From Martinezella multihospitum (GTDB lineage Bacteria; Pseudomonadota; Alphaproteobacteria; Rhizobiales; Rhizobiaceae), in contig NZ_FMAG01000003.1 in assembly GCF_900094585.1 (NCBI RefSeq), positions 62,001 through 126,000 of the forward strand: a DNA stretch of 64,000 nt, read 5' to 3'. Under the pieces are notes generated by a model. It searched no databases and was not told the DNA's origin. It was given only the letters and a program-made list of their open reading frames with translations. Each line of letters begins with the position of its first letter. Positions within the stretch are counted from its first letter, which is position 1. Both the position numbers and the translations under genes were made by a program. Shown piece by piece: positions 27,161 to 36,007 of the stretch.

Positions 27161-27202
27161 AAATTATTTCTTCATTTGTGACATTGACTCGAAATGTGAC
27201 AG
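27161..27202. promoter_or_regulatory. Operator-like repeats between the amidohydrolase and RpiR genes
   Basis: The 180-bp divergent spacer holds an 11-bp palindrome GAAATTATTTC (27161-27171) followed by two direct copies of TGTGACA (27178-27184 and 27196-27202) 18 bp apart. Their place next to a regulator gene makes them candidate RpiR sites; nothing more direct supports it. Confidence 0.4.
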
Positions 27203-27259
27203 CGTTGTTATATCCTGCGAGGAAAGCGGCATCAGACCGTCCCGGGGAGCAAAAATCGA

Positions 27260-28132
27260 GTGAACAAGGCGTCGAAGACAGTTTCGGACGTAATCAACGC
27301 GCGCTTTGACACGCTAACGCGCGCCGAAAAGCAGCTCGCCAAGAGCCTGCTCGACAACTATCCCGTTTCCGGGCTGGGCAGTATCACGACGGTCGCCGAG
27401 AATGCGCGGGTTTCGACCCCGACGGTTGCGCGCATGGTGCAGAAACTCGGATACAAGGGCTATCCGGATTTCCAGTCCCATCTTCACCAGGAAGTCGAAG
27501 CCACCATCTCCAACCCGCTGACAAAACACGATCGCTGGGCATCGAACGCTCCGGGCACGCATATCCTCAATCGTTTCGCCGACGCCATCATGGGCAACCT
27601 GCGACAGACCCTGTCGGATATCGACGTGGCGACCTTCGATGGCGTTGCCGCGCTGCTGTCAGAAAGAAAACGCGGCCTCTATTTCGTGGGCGGGCGCATC
27701 ACGGGCGCGCTTGCCGAGTATTTCTTCACCCATATGCAGGTCATCCGGCCCAACACGACGCTGCTTTCTTCCAATTCAAGCACCTGGCCGCAATATGTCC
27801 TGAACATGAATCCGGGCGATCTGCTCGTCATATTCGATATCAGACGCTACGAGCAGGAAATGGTCAATCTGGCCGCCGCCGCCCGCCGGCGCGGCGCCGA
27901 AATCATCGTCTTCACCGACCAGTGGGCAACGCCCGCCGCCAAGCATGCGAGATACACGTTTCGCGTGCAGATCGAGGCGCCGTCCGCCTGGGATTCGTCG
28001 GTTGTCACTCTCTTCATCGTCGAAGCCCTGATCGAAGCCGTGCAAAGCTCGACATGGGACGAGACAAGCGAGCGTATGAAGACACTGGAAGGTCTTTTCG
28101 AACAAACCAAGCTGTTTCGCAAGCTAAGCTGA
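27260..28132 (+). CDS. MurR/RpiR-family transcriptional regulator
   Basis: 290 residues from a GTG at 27260 that follows GGGAGC. The N-terminal HTH_6 domain (about 1-80; L-T-R-A-E-K-Q-L-A, then V-S-T-P-T-V-A-R-M-V-Q-K-L-G recognition helix) is followed by a SIS domain (about 120-275; F-V-G-G-R-I-T-G-A-L-A, F-D-I-R-R-Y, with R-R-R-G-A as the late helix). SIS domains normally bind phosphosugars, but RpiR regulators of amino acid and amine pathways also exist. It diverges from the amidohydrolase operon and is followed in the same direction by the ABC importer, so it probably controls both. Confidence 0.9.
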   Translation: MNKASKTVSDVINARFDTLTRAEKQLAKSLLDNYPVSGLGSITTVAENARVSTPTVARMVQKLGYKGYPDFQSHLHQEVEATISNPLTKHDRWASNAPGTHILNRFADAIMGNLRQTLSDIDVATFDGVAALLSERKRGLYFVGGRITGALAEYFFTHMQVIRPNTTLLSSNSSTWPQYVLNMNPGDLLVIFDIRRYEQEMVNLAAAARRRGAEIIVFTDQWATPAAKHARYTFRVQIEAPSAWDSSVVTLFIVEALIEAVQSSTWDETSERMKTLEGLFEQTKLFRKLS

Positions 28133-28321
28133 AGGGGAATGAAAACACAAAATAACGGTTCGTGGAGCAGCGTGAAATACAGCGACTGTCATACTTGTCG
28201 ATTAGAAGCAAAAATCGACTGCGTTTTCAGCAAACGCAACGCTTTGAAGTCGTCACACAACCTTCATGTAACGTCATTAACAGCAACGCCAGACACTGAA
28301 AACCCAAAAGGAGGAAATGCA

Positions 28322-29425
28322 GTGATCTCGAAAATTCATCGTCTTCTGACAATCTCCACCGCGATGCTCGTCGCTTCGACGGCTATTGCGGCCGCAGAAC
28401 CGAGCGCCGATCTCATCGCTGCCGCCAAGAAGGAAGGCACGCTGACCACCATCGCCCTGCCCCACAACTGGTGCGGTTATGGTGACCTGATCGCTGCCTT
28501 CAAGGCGAAGTACGGCATTGAAGTCAACGAACTGAACCCGGATGCCGGCTCGGGCGATGAAGTCGAAGCAATCCGCGCCAACAAGGGCAATACCGGCCCG
28601 CAGGCTCCTGATGTCATCGACGTCGGTCTCTCCTTCGGCCCGACCGCCAAGAAGGAAGGCCTGCTGCAGCCGTACAAGGTTTCCACCTGGGATTCCATTC
28701 CGGACAGCGCCAAGGATGCCGAAGGCTACTGGTACGGCGACTACTACGGCGTTCTCTCCTTCGTCACCAACAAGGACGTCGTGAAGAACCCGCCGAAGGA
28801 CTGGGCTGACCTCCTGAAGCCGGAATATGCCAACACCGTTTCGCTTGCTGGCGACCCGCGCACCTCGAACCAGGCCGTTCAGGCCGTTTACGCCGCTGGT
28901 CTCGCTGCCGGCGAGAAGGACGCCACCAAGGTCGGTGGAGCCGGTCTCGACTACTTCGCCAAGCTGAACAAGGCAGGCAACTTCGTTCCGGTCATCGGCA
29001 AGTCCGCTTCGCTGGCTCAGGGCGCAACCCCGATCGTCGTCGCCTGGGACTATAACGGTCTCTCCTGGCGCGACAGCCTGAACGGCAACCCCCCGGTTGA
29101 CGTCACGGTTCCGGCTTCGGGCGTTATCGCAGGCGTTTACGTCCAGGCGATCTCGGCCTTCGCTCCGCATCCGAACGCTGCCAAGCTCTGGATGGAGTTC
29201 CTCTATTCCGACGAAGGCCAGATCGGCTGGCTGAAGGGCTATTGCCACCCGATCCGCTTCAACGACCTGGCGAAGAACAAGAAGGTCCCGCAGGAACTTC
29301 TCGACAAGCTGCCGCCGGCCGCCGCCTATGAAAAGGCTGTCTTCCCGACGCTCGACGAGCAGGATGCTGGCAAGGCCGCCATCACCACGAAGTGGGATTC
29401 CGTCGTCGGTTCGAACGTACAGTAA
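28322..29425 (+). CDS. ABC transporter periplasmic substrate-binding protein (PotD/Fe3+-type cluster)
   Basis: 367 residues from the GTG at 28322, which follows a strong AAGGAGGAA; the in-frame ATG at 28139 would add 61 non-signal residues. A clear Sec signal ends near A-I-A-A-A (about residue 24). The mature protein has the two-lobed solute-binding pattern, with D-V-I-D-V-G-L-S-F and W-Y-G-D-Y-Y-G hinge-region blocks like those of spermidine/putrescine and 2-aminoethylphosphonate binders. A stable hairpin after the stop separates it from the permease genes. The ligand is probably an amine, given the flanking amine catabolism genes (inference). Confidence 0.88.
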   Translation: MISKIHRLLTISTAMLVASTAIAAAEPSADLIAAAKKEGTLTTIALPHNWCGYGDLIAAFKAKYGIEVNELNPDAGSGDEVEAIRANKGNTGPQAPDVIDVGLSFGPTAKKEGLLQPYKVSTWDSIPDSAKDAEGYWYGDYYGVLSFVTNKDVVKNPPKDWADLLKPEYANTVSLAGDPRTSNQAVQAVYAAGLAAGEKDATKVGGAGLDYFAKLNKAGNFVPVIGKSASLAQGATPIVVAWDYNGLSWRDSLNGNPPVDVTVPASGVIAGVYVQAISAFAPHPNAAKLWMEFLYSDEGQIGWLKGYCHPIRFNDLAKNKKVPQELLDKLPPAAAYEKAVFPTLDEQDAGKAAITTKWDSVVGSNVQ

Positions 29426-29440
29426 TCCGACCTGACATGA

Positions 29441-29462
29441 CCTCCCCGCTTCGGCGGGGAGG
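29441..29462 (+). terminator. UUCG-capped hairpin between binding-protein and permease genes
   Basis: A 9-bp perfect GC-rich stem CCTCCCCGC / GCGGGGAGG closes a TTCG tetraloop, followed by TTTTCCGTTTTT. As an intra-operon structure it probably causes partial termination or 3'-end protection, raising the binding-protein mRNA over the permease mRNA. Confidence 0.8.
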
Positions 29463-29498
29463 TTTTCCGTTTTTCTGACGCCGCGGATTAGGCCAATC

Positions 29499-30392
29499 AT
29501 GAGCATCGTCACAACATCGACAGTCAGTTCCACTCCCATGATTAACAAGCGCGTGGTAGTCGACTGGCTGGGCATAGCGCCCTTCCTGATCTTCGCGCTG
29601 CTGTTTCTGATTCTCCCGACGATCTATCTGGTCGCCGGCGCCTTTCTGACGCCCGATGGCAGTCTGACGCTGAAGAACATCGGGGATTTGTTCACCAAAT
29701 CCATTATGGATTCCTATTGGATCAGCATCAAAGTTTCGGTTACCTCGGCGCTCGGCGGCGCGTTGATCGGCTTTTACCTCGCCTGGGCTTTGGTCATGGG
29801 CGGTTTGCCGGCTTGGGTGCGCCACACGTTTCTGACCTTTTCCGGCGTCGCTTCCAATTTCGCCGGCGTCCCGCTGGCATTTGCATTCATCGCCACGATC
29901 GGCCGCCTCGGTCTCGTCACCGTCCTGATGCGGGATTGGCTTGGCTTCAACCTCTATTCGACCGGCTTTAATCTCTACAGTTTCATCGGCCTGACGATCA
30001 CCTACATGTATTTCCAGATCCCGCTGATGGTGCTCATCATTACGCCGGCACTGGACGGCATGAAGAAGGAATGGCGCGAAGCCGCCTCCATCCTCGGAGC
30101 GACCAATCGACAATACTGGCTGATGGTGGCATTCCCCATCCTCTGGCCGAGCCTGCTCGGCACGACACTGCTGCTGTTTGCCAATGCCTTCGGCGCCATC
30201 GCCACGGCCATCGCCCTGACCGGCAGCTCGCTGAACATCATCCCGATCCAGCTCTACGCGCAGATCCGCGGCGACGTATTGCACAATGCCAACCTCGGCT
30301 ACGCAATGGCGCTCGGCATGATCGTCATCACCGGCATTTCCAACATCATCTACATCATCATGCGTATGCGCGCAGAACGGTGGCAGAAATGA
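29499..30392 (+). CDS. ABC transporter inner-membrane permease (PotB type)
   Basis: 297 residues with about six transmembrane helices. The cytoplasmic EAA loop that docks the ATPase is visible as E-W-R-E-A-A-S-I-L-G-A. An in-frame ATG 13 codons later (29538) is an alternative start. The stop overlaps the next permease start (ATGA), so the two permeases are made together as a heterodimer. It belongs to the 28322-32250 importer operon and follows the hairpin at 29441-29462. Confidence 0.92.
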   Translation: MSIVTTSTVSSTPMINKRVVVDWLGIAPFLIFALLFLILPTIYLVAGAFLTPDGSLTLKNIGDLFTKSIMDSYWISIKVSVTSALGGALIGFYLAWALVMGGLPAWVRHTFLTFSGVASNFAGVPLAFAFIATIGRLGLVTVLMRDWLGFNLYSTGFNLYSFIGLTITYMYFQIPLMVLIITPALDGMKKEWREAASILGATNRQYWLMVAFPILWPSLLGTTLLLFANAFGAIATAIALTGSSLNIIPIQLYAQIRGDVLHNANLGYAMALGMIVITGISNIIYIIMRMRAERWQK

Positions 30393-31177
30393 AGCTGCAA
30401 AAATTCCTCGCCTGGATCGCCGTTGTCATCGGCGCCATCTATTTCATCGTTCCGCTGATCGGCACGCTGGAATTTTCGCTGCGCATGCGCCGTGACGCCT
30501 ATAGTTTCGACGCCTATGCATCGGTCTTTTCCGACTCGCACTTCCTCTACGCATTCGGTTATTCGATGCTCATGGCGGTGTTGACCATTATCGTCGGCAT
30601 GCTACTCGTCGTGCCGACGGCCTATTGGGTCCGGCTTCGCTTGCCGCAGCTACGCCCGATCGTCGAATTCATCACACTGATGCCGCTCGTCATCCCGGCA
30701 ATCGTCATCGTCTTCGGCTATCTGCGTCTCTATAATTCGTCGTCGATCCTGCCCCTGACCGGCTTCGAGCAGACCACGAACTTCCTTCTCGTCTGCTCCT
30801 ATATTGTCTTGTCGCTCCCCTATATGTATCGTTCAGTCGATACGGCGATGCGCACGATCGATGTCGGCACCCTGACGGAAGCGGCGGAAAGCCTTGGCGC
30901 GAAGTGGACCACCATCATGTTCCGCTGCATCTTCCCCAATGTCATGAGCGGTGTTCTCTCCGGCGCCTTCATCACGCTGGCGATCGTCATGGGCGAATTC
31001 ACGATGGCATCATTGCTCAATCGGCCGGCTTTTGGCCCTTACATGCAGCTCGTCGGCGCCAATCAGGCTTATCAGTCCTCGGCACTGGCCATCATCGCGC
31101 TCGCTGTCACCTGGCTCAGCATGGGTCTGCTACAGCTCGTATCCCGCTTCTCAAAACTGGCTCCGGTTAAGGCGTAA
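30389..31177 (+). CDS. ABC transporter inner-membrane permease (PotC type)
   Basis: 262 residues, about six helices, with the EAA-loop sequence T-L-T-E-A-A-E-S-L-G-A. I choose the ATG at 30389, which overlaps the upstream stop by 4 nt; the same frame is open back to 30071 inside the first permease, but those residues are not membrane-like and have no ribosome site. The ATPase gene follows after 11 bp. Partner of the 29499-30392 permease. Confidence 0.9.
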   Translation: MKLQKFLAWIAVVIGAIYFIVPLIGTLEFSLRMRRDAYSFDAYASVFSDSHFLYAFGYSMLMAVLTIIVGMLLVVPTAYWVRLRLPQLRPIVEFITLMPLVIPAIVIVFGYLRLYNSSSILPLTGFEQTTNFLLVCSYIVLSLPYMYRSVDTAMRTIDVGTLTEAAESLGAKWTTIMFRCIFPNVMSGVLSGAFITLAIVMGEFTMASLLNRPAFGPYMQLVGANQAYQSSALAIIALAVTWLSMGLLQLVSRFSKLAPVKA

Positions 31178-31188
31178 GGCTTCTCACC

Positions 31189-32250
31189 ATGGCTTTTCTC
31201 GAACTCACCCACATCAAGAAGTCCTTCGGCGATATCCACGTCGTTCACGATTTCAATATGAACATCGAGAAGGGAGAATTCATCTCCTTCCTCGGACCGT
31301 CGGGTTGCGGCAAGACGACCGTGCTGCGAATGATCGCCGGTTTCGAAACCCCAACCGCCGGTACCCTGTCGATCAACGGCAAGGATCAGCGGCCCTTGAA
31401 GCCAAACCAGCGTAATATCGGCATGGTGTTTCAGGCCTATGCGCTGTTTCCGAACATGACGGTGCACGACAACGTCGCTTTCGGCCTCAAGGTCGCCGGC
31501 ATGGCGAAGCCCGACATCGACAAGCGCGTCAAGGAAATGCTTGCTCTCATCAAGCTCGATCACCTCGCCGGCCGCTATCCCTATCAGATGTCCGGCGGCC
31601 AGCAGCAGCGCGTGGCGCTCGCCCGCGCCATCGCGGTCAAGCCACAGGTCCTCCTGCTCGACGAGCCGCTCTCGGCCCTCGACGCCAAGATCCGTGTATC
31701 ACTGCGCGAGGAAATCCGCGCCATCCAGCAGCAGCTGGGCATCACCACGGTTTTCGTGACACACGATCAGGAAGAAGCTCTGTCGATCTCCGATCGCATC
31801 GTCGTCATGAATGCCGGCCGCGCCGACCAGATCGGCACGCCGTTCGAGATCTATAACACGCCGGCAACGCGCTTCGTCGCCTCCTTCGTCGGTACGCTGA
31901 ACCTGATCGAGGGCAAGGTCGTCGATCCCGACAGCAACCGGATCATGATCGGTGATCAGGGCGTGACCCTGAAGCAGTCGGTCACGGCCTACAAGCCGGG
32001 CGATACCGTATCGCTCGCCCTGCGTCCGGAAGCCGGCTCACTGGCGGAATCGGCCAAGGGCGACACGGCGCTGACGGGCGAGGTTTCCTCGGCACACTTC
32101 CTGGGCTCCGTCATCCGCACTCGTATGAACGTCGCTGGCAACACGATTTCCTTCGACATGTTCAACAGCCCCGGCATGATGCCTCCGAGCGTCGGCGAGA
32201 AGGTGACGCTGCGCTTCGCCTCCTCCGACCTGCTGGTCATCCAGGATTGA
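31189..32250 (+). CDS. ABC transporter ATP-binding protein (PotA/FbpC type)
   Basis: 353 residues. Walker A G-P-S-G-C-G-K-T-T near residue 37-45, Q-loop V-F-Q-A-Y-A-L-F-P, signature M-S-G-G-Q-Q-Q-R, Walker B L-L-L-L-D-E-P-L-S-A-L-D and the switch His in V-T-H-D-Q-E-E-A. A C-terminal TOBE-type domain (about 245-350) is the usual regulatory extension of polyamine and iron importers. Last gene of the importer operon; an intrinsic terminator starts 43 bp after the stop. Confidence 0.93.
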   Translation: MAFLELTHIKKSFGDIHVVHDFNMNIEKGEFISFLGPSGCGKTTVLRMIAGFETPTAGTLSINGKDQRPLKPNQRNIGMVFQAYALFPNMTVHDNVAFGLKVAGMAKPDIDKRVKEMLALIKLDHLAGRYPYQMSGGQQQRVALARAIAVKPQVLLLDEPLSALDAKIRVSLREEIRAIQQQLGITTVFVTHDQEEALSISDRIVVMNAGRADQIGTPFEIYNTPATRFVASFVGTLNLIEGKVVDPDSNRIMIGDQGVTLKQSVTAYKPGDTVSLALRPEAGSLAESAKGDTALTGEVSSAHFLGSVIRTRMNVAGNTISFDMFNSPGMMPPSVGEKVTLRFASSDLLVIQD

Positions 32251-32293
32251 GAAGCCGCCTCGCCTCATAGGGCTAGTTTGAAAAATTATTCGC

Positions 32294-32323
32294 AAACGCC
32301 GGGTCAAAAGCCCGGCGTTTTTC
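32294..32323 (+). terminator. Rho-independent terminator of the ABC importer operon
   Basis: A 10-bp stem AAACGCCGGG / CCCGGCGTTT with a 7-nt loop followed by TTCTTTG-type T-rich sequence. It isolates the importer operon from the riboswitch transcript that begins just after. Confidence 0.88.
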
Positions 32324-32361
32324 TTTGATTTCCATAAGGGAAAACATCTATAGTCCAGGCG

Positions 32362-32500
32362 TTCTCAGGGCGGGGTGTAATTCCCCACCGGCGGTATGGG
32401 GAGTTTCCTCGAGCCCGCGAGCGCCTTCCGAGCTTTCGGAAGGGTCAGCAGATCCGGTGAGAGGCCGGAGCCGACGGTATAGTCCGGATGGAAGAGAGCA
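32362..32500 (+). promoter_or_regulatory. FMN riboswitch (RFN element) controlling ribH
   Basis: The leader carries the conserved RFN blocks in order: TTCTCAGGGCGGGGTG at the start, CCCCACCGGCGGTA, a variable hairpin (GCCTTCCGAGCTTTCGGAAGG), then GATCCGGTGAGAGGCCGG, CCGACGGTATAGTCCGGATG and the closing GAAGAGAGCA. RFN elements bind FMN and shut down flavin synthesis or uptake genes. The element ends about 90 bp before the ribH ATG, so control at translation initiation or by a following terminator is possible; I see no strong T-tract hairpin in the gap, which favours translational control. Confidence 0.96.
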
Positions 32501-32580
32501 AGCAGGATCGCACCTCCTCCGCGCGAGGGGTGCTGCGATATTGCGTGTTCGCCCAAGGGATATTTGACAACAACCCTTGA

Positions 32581-33069
<489 letters not shown>

Positions 33070-33130
33070 ATGGACCGGCATCGTGGAGGCGCGGCGAAAG
33101 CCCGCCTCCATCTTAGAACGGAGGAAGTCA

Positions 33131-33481
33131 GTGACCGTCCTACGCATCATCCCGAACCTGTCCGCTGCCGATCCCGCCACGGCGTGTCTTTTCTATCATG
33201 ATCTGCTCGGCCTCGACATCGTCATGGACCATGGCTGGATCCTGACCTTCGCCTCGGAAGCGGCAACGGTGCCGCAGATCAGCGTCGCCAGCGAAGGCGG
33301 TTCGGGAACGCTCGTCCCCGATCTCTCCATTGAAGTCGACGATGTCGACGCGCTCTACCAGCGCGCCACCACCATGGGCTTCGGTATCTTGTACGACCTC
33401 ACGGACGAGCCATGGGGCGTTCGCCGCTTCTATGTCCGCGACCCGTTCGGCAAGGTCGTGAATATCCTCTCCCACCGCTAA
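33131..33481 (+). CDS. VOC-superfamily (glyoxalase/bleomycin-resistance-like) protein
   Basis: 116 residues from the GTG at 33131, which has GGAGGA 8 nt upstream; the same frame open back to 32999 overlaps ribH and is rejected. Paired beta-alpha-beta-beta-beta modules of the VOC fold are visible, including F-Y-H-D-L-L-G-L-D, and the closing F-Y-V-R-D-P-F-G-K-V-V-N-I. The canonical metal-ligand set is not fully evident, so the enzyme may be a dioxygenase, isomerase or binding protein. It lies 61 bp after ribH and may be read through from that transcript. Function unknown. Confidence 0.82.
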   Translation: MTVLRIIPNLSAADPATACLFYHDLLGLDIVMDHGWILTFASEAATVPQISVASEGGSGTLVPDLSIEVDDVDALYQRATTMGFGILYDLTDEPWGVRRFYVRDPFGKVVNILSHR

Positions 33482-33520
33482 TTCAAGCTCGCCGACAGCC
33501 TCAAGGTGTTTCCTTAGGCC

Positions 33521-34249
33521 TCACCGCAGATCGAGATTGAATGTGGTGCGCTCGGCCGGCCAGACCGATTCCGAATAGGTGATCGGCACTCTGTTGGTAT
33601 CCGCATCCACCTTGCGCGTCACCAGGAGTGGCGCGGATTTCGGCTGGCGCAGAATCCGCGCCTCGTCGGCCGTCGGCATACGCGCCTCGATCTCCGTCGA
33701 CAGCCGCTCATAGTCGGTGACGCCATAGCTCGCGAGCGCCGCCGAGATCGTAGGATATCGCAATCTAGCCTGATCGAAATCGGGAAAACGTTCGGCGGGA
33801 TAATAGGAATCCCCCAATTCCACCGGAATGCCATCGGCTGTCATGACACCGCGACGATGGATGACCGGCGCACCGATGGTGATCTTCAGATAGGCCGCGA
33901 CGCGTTCGGTCGCCGGCACGATCTCGTGAACGAGCAACTCGCCGCCCGGCTCGAACCCCTGCTCGATCAGGTTCTTGTGAAAACGGGTACGTTTCGACAG
34001 CGTATAGTCGAGCACGCCCCTATGAACGAAGGTTCCCCGCCCCTGCTCGGCGCGGACCAACCCACGCTGCTCCAGGTGCCCCAGCGCCTGACGCACGGTG
34101 AAACGACTGACGCCGAAGCGCCGCATCAATTCCGGCTCGGTCGGCAATTTCTCTCCAGGCGCGAAAATCCCGGCGGCAATATCAGCCGCCAGGATCTCGC
34201 CGATCTGATGCCAGAGGGCGCTGCCACCCTTTCGGTCGATCGTCTCCAT
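33521..34249 (-). CDS. GntR/HutC-family transcriptional regulator with UTRA domain
   Basis: 242 residues: GntR winged helix (about 10-80; K-L-P-T-E-P-E-L-M-R-R-F-G-V-S-R-F-T-V-R recognition region) followed by a UTRA effector-binding domain (about 100-240). The N-terminal region resembles PhnF-like regulators, but no phosphonate genes adjoin. Its ATG at 34249 lies one base after the stop of the upstream methyltransferase gene (TGA-C-ATG), so expression is coupled to it. Targets unknown; autoregulation of the methyltransferase-regulator pair is possible. Confidence 0.87.
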   Translation of the reverse strand: METIDRKGGSALWHQIGEILAADIAAGIFAPGEKLPTEPELMRRFGVSRFTVRQALGHLEQRGLVRAEQGRGTFVHRGVLDYTLSKRTRFHKNLIEQGFEPGGELLVHEIVPATERVAAYLKITIGAPVIHRRGVMTADGIPVELGDSYYPAERFPDFDQARLRYPTISAALASYGVTDYERLSTEIEARMPTADEARILRQPKSAPLLVTRKVDADTNRVPITYSESVWPAERTTFNLDLR

Positions 34250-34250
34250 G

Positions 34251-34937
34251 TCAGATACGCTTCTCCAGCCGGAACAGCAGCTTGTATTCGGCGGGATAGC
34301 TGAGCGCATCGAGAATGCTCGGATAATATTTCCGATCCTTGGTGGCGCGCACGAAACCGTCATAGCCGAAGCGCCTGACGGAAACATCGAAGCCGGCAAC
34401 CGTGAAAGCTTCGATATAATCCTGTGGCGATCGATCCTGCATCGGTGCGTTGCTGTTGTTGCCGATCAGCTCGAGCCACTTCGGCCAAAGCGGCATTTCA
34501 TTGTGGCAGCCCGTCACCGCGTAATAGACGCCCCCATTGCGCATGGCCCGGAACATACCCTCGGCATGCTCTCTCAACTCCGGCAGCAGATAGATCACCT
34601 CATAGCTGAAGGCCACGTCGAACGTATCGGCAAAGGGCGAAAGATCGGTCGTCACATGAAATTGCAGCGGCATGTTGCCGACTGCTTCGACGGCAGCCGC
34701 CACCGACTCCGAAGCGATATCGATGCCGACGCCGCGTCGGAACGGCCGCATCGCGTGAAGCAGCCGCAGAAAGCCACCGCGGTTGCAGCCGAAATCCAGG
34801 ACAGTCTTCGAGGAGAAATCCCGTTCCGGCACTGTCTCGATGAAATGCCGCCAATAGGGGCTATGCGATTCCGCCATTGCGGCGTCGCCCTGCGGTTCCT
34901 TGTGCCATGTCGCGTAAGTGGTTGCTGCGCTCGTCAT
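34251..34937 (-). CDS. Class I SAM-dependent methyltransferase
   Basis: 228 residues from the ATG at 34937; an in-frame extension to 34991 lacks a ribosome site. Motif I reads V-L-D-F-G-C-N-R-G-G-F-L, followed by V-G-I-D-I-A-S as the ribose-binding strand end, and F-S-Y-E-V-I-Y-L-L as motif post II. The variant N-R-G in motif I (instead of G-T-G) is unusual but retains the glycine turn. Substrate unknown. It is the upstream member of a coupled pair with a GntR regulator. Confidence 0.83.
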   Translation of the reverse strand: MTSAATTYATWHKEPQGDAAMAESHSPYWRHFIETVPERDFSSKTVLDFGCNRGGFLRLLHAMRPFRRGVGIDIASESVAAAVEAVGNMPLQFHVTTDLSPFADTFDVAFSYEVIYLLPELREHAEGMFRAMRNGGVYYAVTGCHNEMPLWPKWLELIGNNSNAPMQDRSPQDYIEAFTVAGFDVSVRRFGYDGFVRATKDRKYYPSILDALSYPAEYKLLFRLEKRI

Positions 34938-35054
34938 GATGCTCTCGCTGCTGGAGTGAACTGACCCCTTGATAGTCGAGCTCCATGACAACCATGTGAA
35001 TTCGTCCGGACGACCGGACCATAATGAAAGTTTCTAAAAATAAGCGACAAGCAG

Positions 35055-35450
35055 CTATTGCAAACAGTCCACCATCCATTGAACGCCGAACTGATCCGTC
35101 AGCTTGCCGTAGTAGCTGCCCCAAGGCTGAACGGCGAGTGTTGTCGTCACCGCGCCGCCTTCAGCCAATCGGGCAAAAATCCTCTCAGCACTCTCTCGGT
35201 CATCCACCATCAGCATATGGGCGGAACCTCGCATCGGCTCGGCATCGTGGTTATCGGATGCGAAGAACAAGACACCCGGCCCCTCAAAGCGAGCATGCAT
35301 GACCCTGCCCCGCATCGCTTCGCAGGCAAGCGGCATCCCATCCGCACCATGACGGACCAAGAGCGTCACCTGGCCGAGCCCGCAGGCGGTATAGAAGGCA
35401 AGCGCATCTTCGCAATGCGTCGTGAAAAACAGATAATTGGCGAGCTGCAT
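35055..35450 (-). CDS. VOC-family PhnB/glyoxalase-like protein
   Basis: 131 residues from the ATG at 35450, directly preceded by GGAGGCAGGAG; the in-frame region up to 35510 is rejected. The PhnB-like (DUF1338/3-demethylubiquinone-like) pattern A-L-A-F-Y-T-A-C-G-L near the N-terminus and W-G-S-Y-Y-G-K-L-T-D-Q-F-G-V-Q-W at the end are characteristic of this VOC branch. No enzymatic role is established for most members. A tautomerase gene lies 70 bp upstream on the same strand. Confidence 0.85.
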   Translation of the reverse strand: MQLANYLFFTTHCEDALAFYTACGLGQVTLLVRHGADGMPLACEAMRGRVMHARFEGPGVLFFASDNHDAEPMRGSAHMLMVDDRESAERIFARLAEGGAVTTTLAVQPWGSYYGKLTDQFGVQWMVDCLQ

Positions 35451-35520
35451 CTCCTGCCTCCTTTGTTGTCGAACGAGCGGCCCACACGGCCGCCCGGTAA
35501 TTGATGCCAATTATCTCATC

Positions 35521-35967
35521 TCACGCGCGATGAGCTTGGGCCTCAGGCGCTGCGGCGCTCGCAATGGCACCGATCAGATCGGCATTGCTGTAGCTTTGCC
35601 CCGCAATGCCCCAAGCGCCCTCAGGGGCATAGACTATATTCGACCAGATATGCTCACGCTTGATCCGCCCTTCGGCCGCCTGCTCGACGACATCGGTCGC
35701 CTTTGCAATGAAAGCGCGCTTGGTTTCGGCGGTCGCGAGTGCGATTTCGGGCAGCTTGAGTTCGATGAAGGCCGCAGCAACGGGCTTTCCGGCCGCCAGC
35801 ACGTGCCCGGCCGGAAGCACATTGATCGACCCGATGACATTGGCCGTCATGAATTCGTTCCCGGTCAAGCCGGCAACATCGAGGACAGCATCCGTCAGTC
35901 CGGCGAAAGCGCGTGCCTGCGCTTCGGGCGAAAGCAGCCCTTCGGATACGGTGAGCGTAATGGGCAT
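35521..35967 (-). CDS. Tautomerase-superfamily protein (4-oxalocrotonate tautomerase-like)
   Basis: 148 residues, with the catalytic Pro2 exposed after Met removal (M-P-I-T-L). This is about twice the length of a single 4-OT subunit, as in fused or MIF-like tautomerases. The family catalyses keto-enol tautomerisation through the N-terminal proline. It diverges from a TetR regulator across 107 bp with repeated boxes, so it is probably repressed by that regulator. Followed by a PhnB-like gene. Substrate unknown; an aromatic-degradation intermediate or a xenobiotic is possible. Confidence 0.82.
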   Translation of the reverse strand: MPITLTVSEGLLSPEAQARAFAGLTDAVLDVAGLTGNEFMTANVIGSINVLPAGHVLAAGKPVAAAFIELKLPEIALATAETKRAFIAKATDVVEQAAEGRIKREHIWSNIVYAPEGAWGIAGQSYSNADLIGAIASAAAPEAQAHRA

Positions 35968-36007
35968 GGATATCTCCTTGTTGGACCTGTGACGGCAATT
36001 GATATAT

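Noticed and set aside
27260..32250. Reading the importer as an iron or 2-aminoethylphosphonate system
   Set aside because: Binding-protein and ATPase family overlap these groups, but no iron or phosphonate gene is near; amine catabolism neighbours are the better clue. Left open rather than named.
33521..34249. Naming the GntR regulator PhnF
   Set aside because: Similar in family, but the window holds no phosphonate degradation genes and the coupled partner is a methyltransferase.
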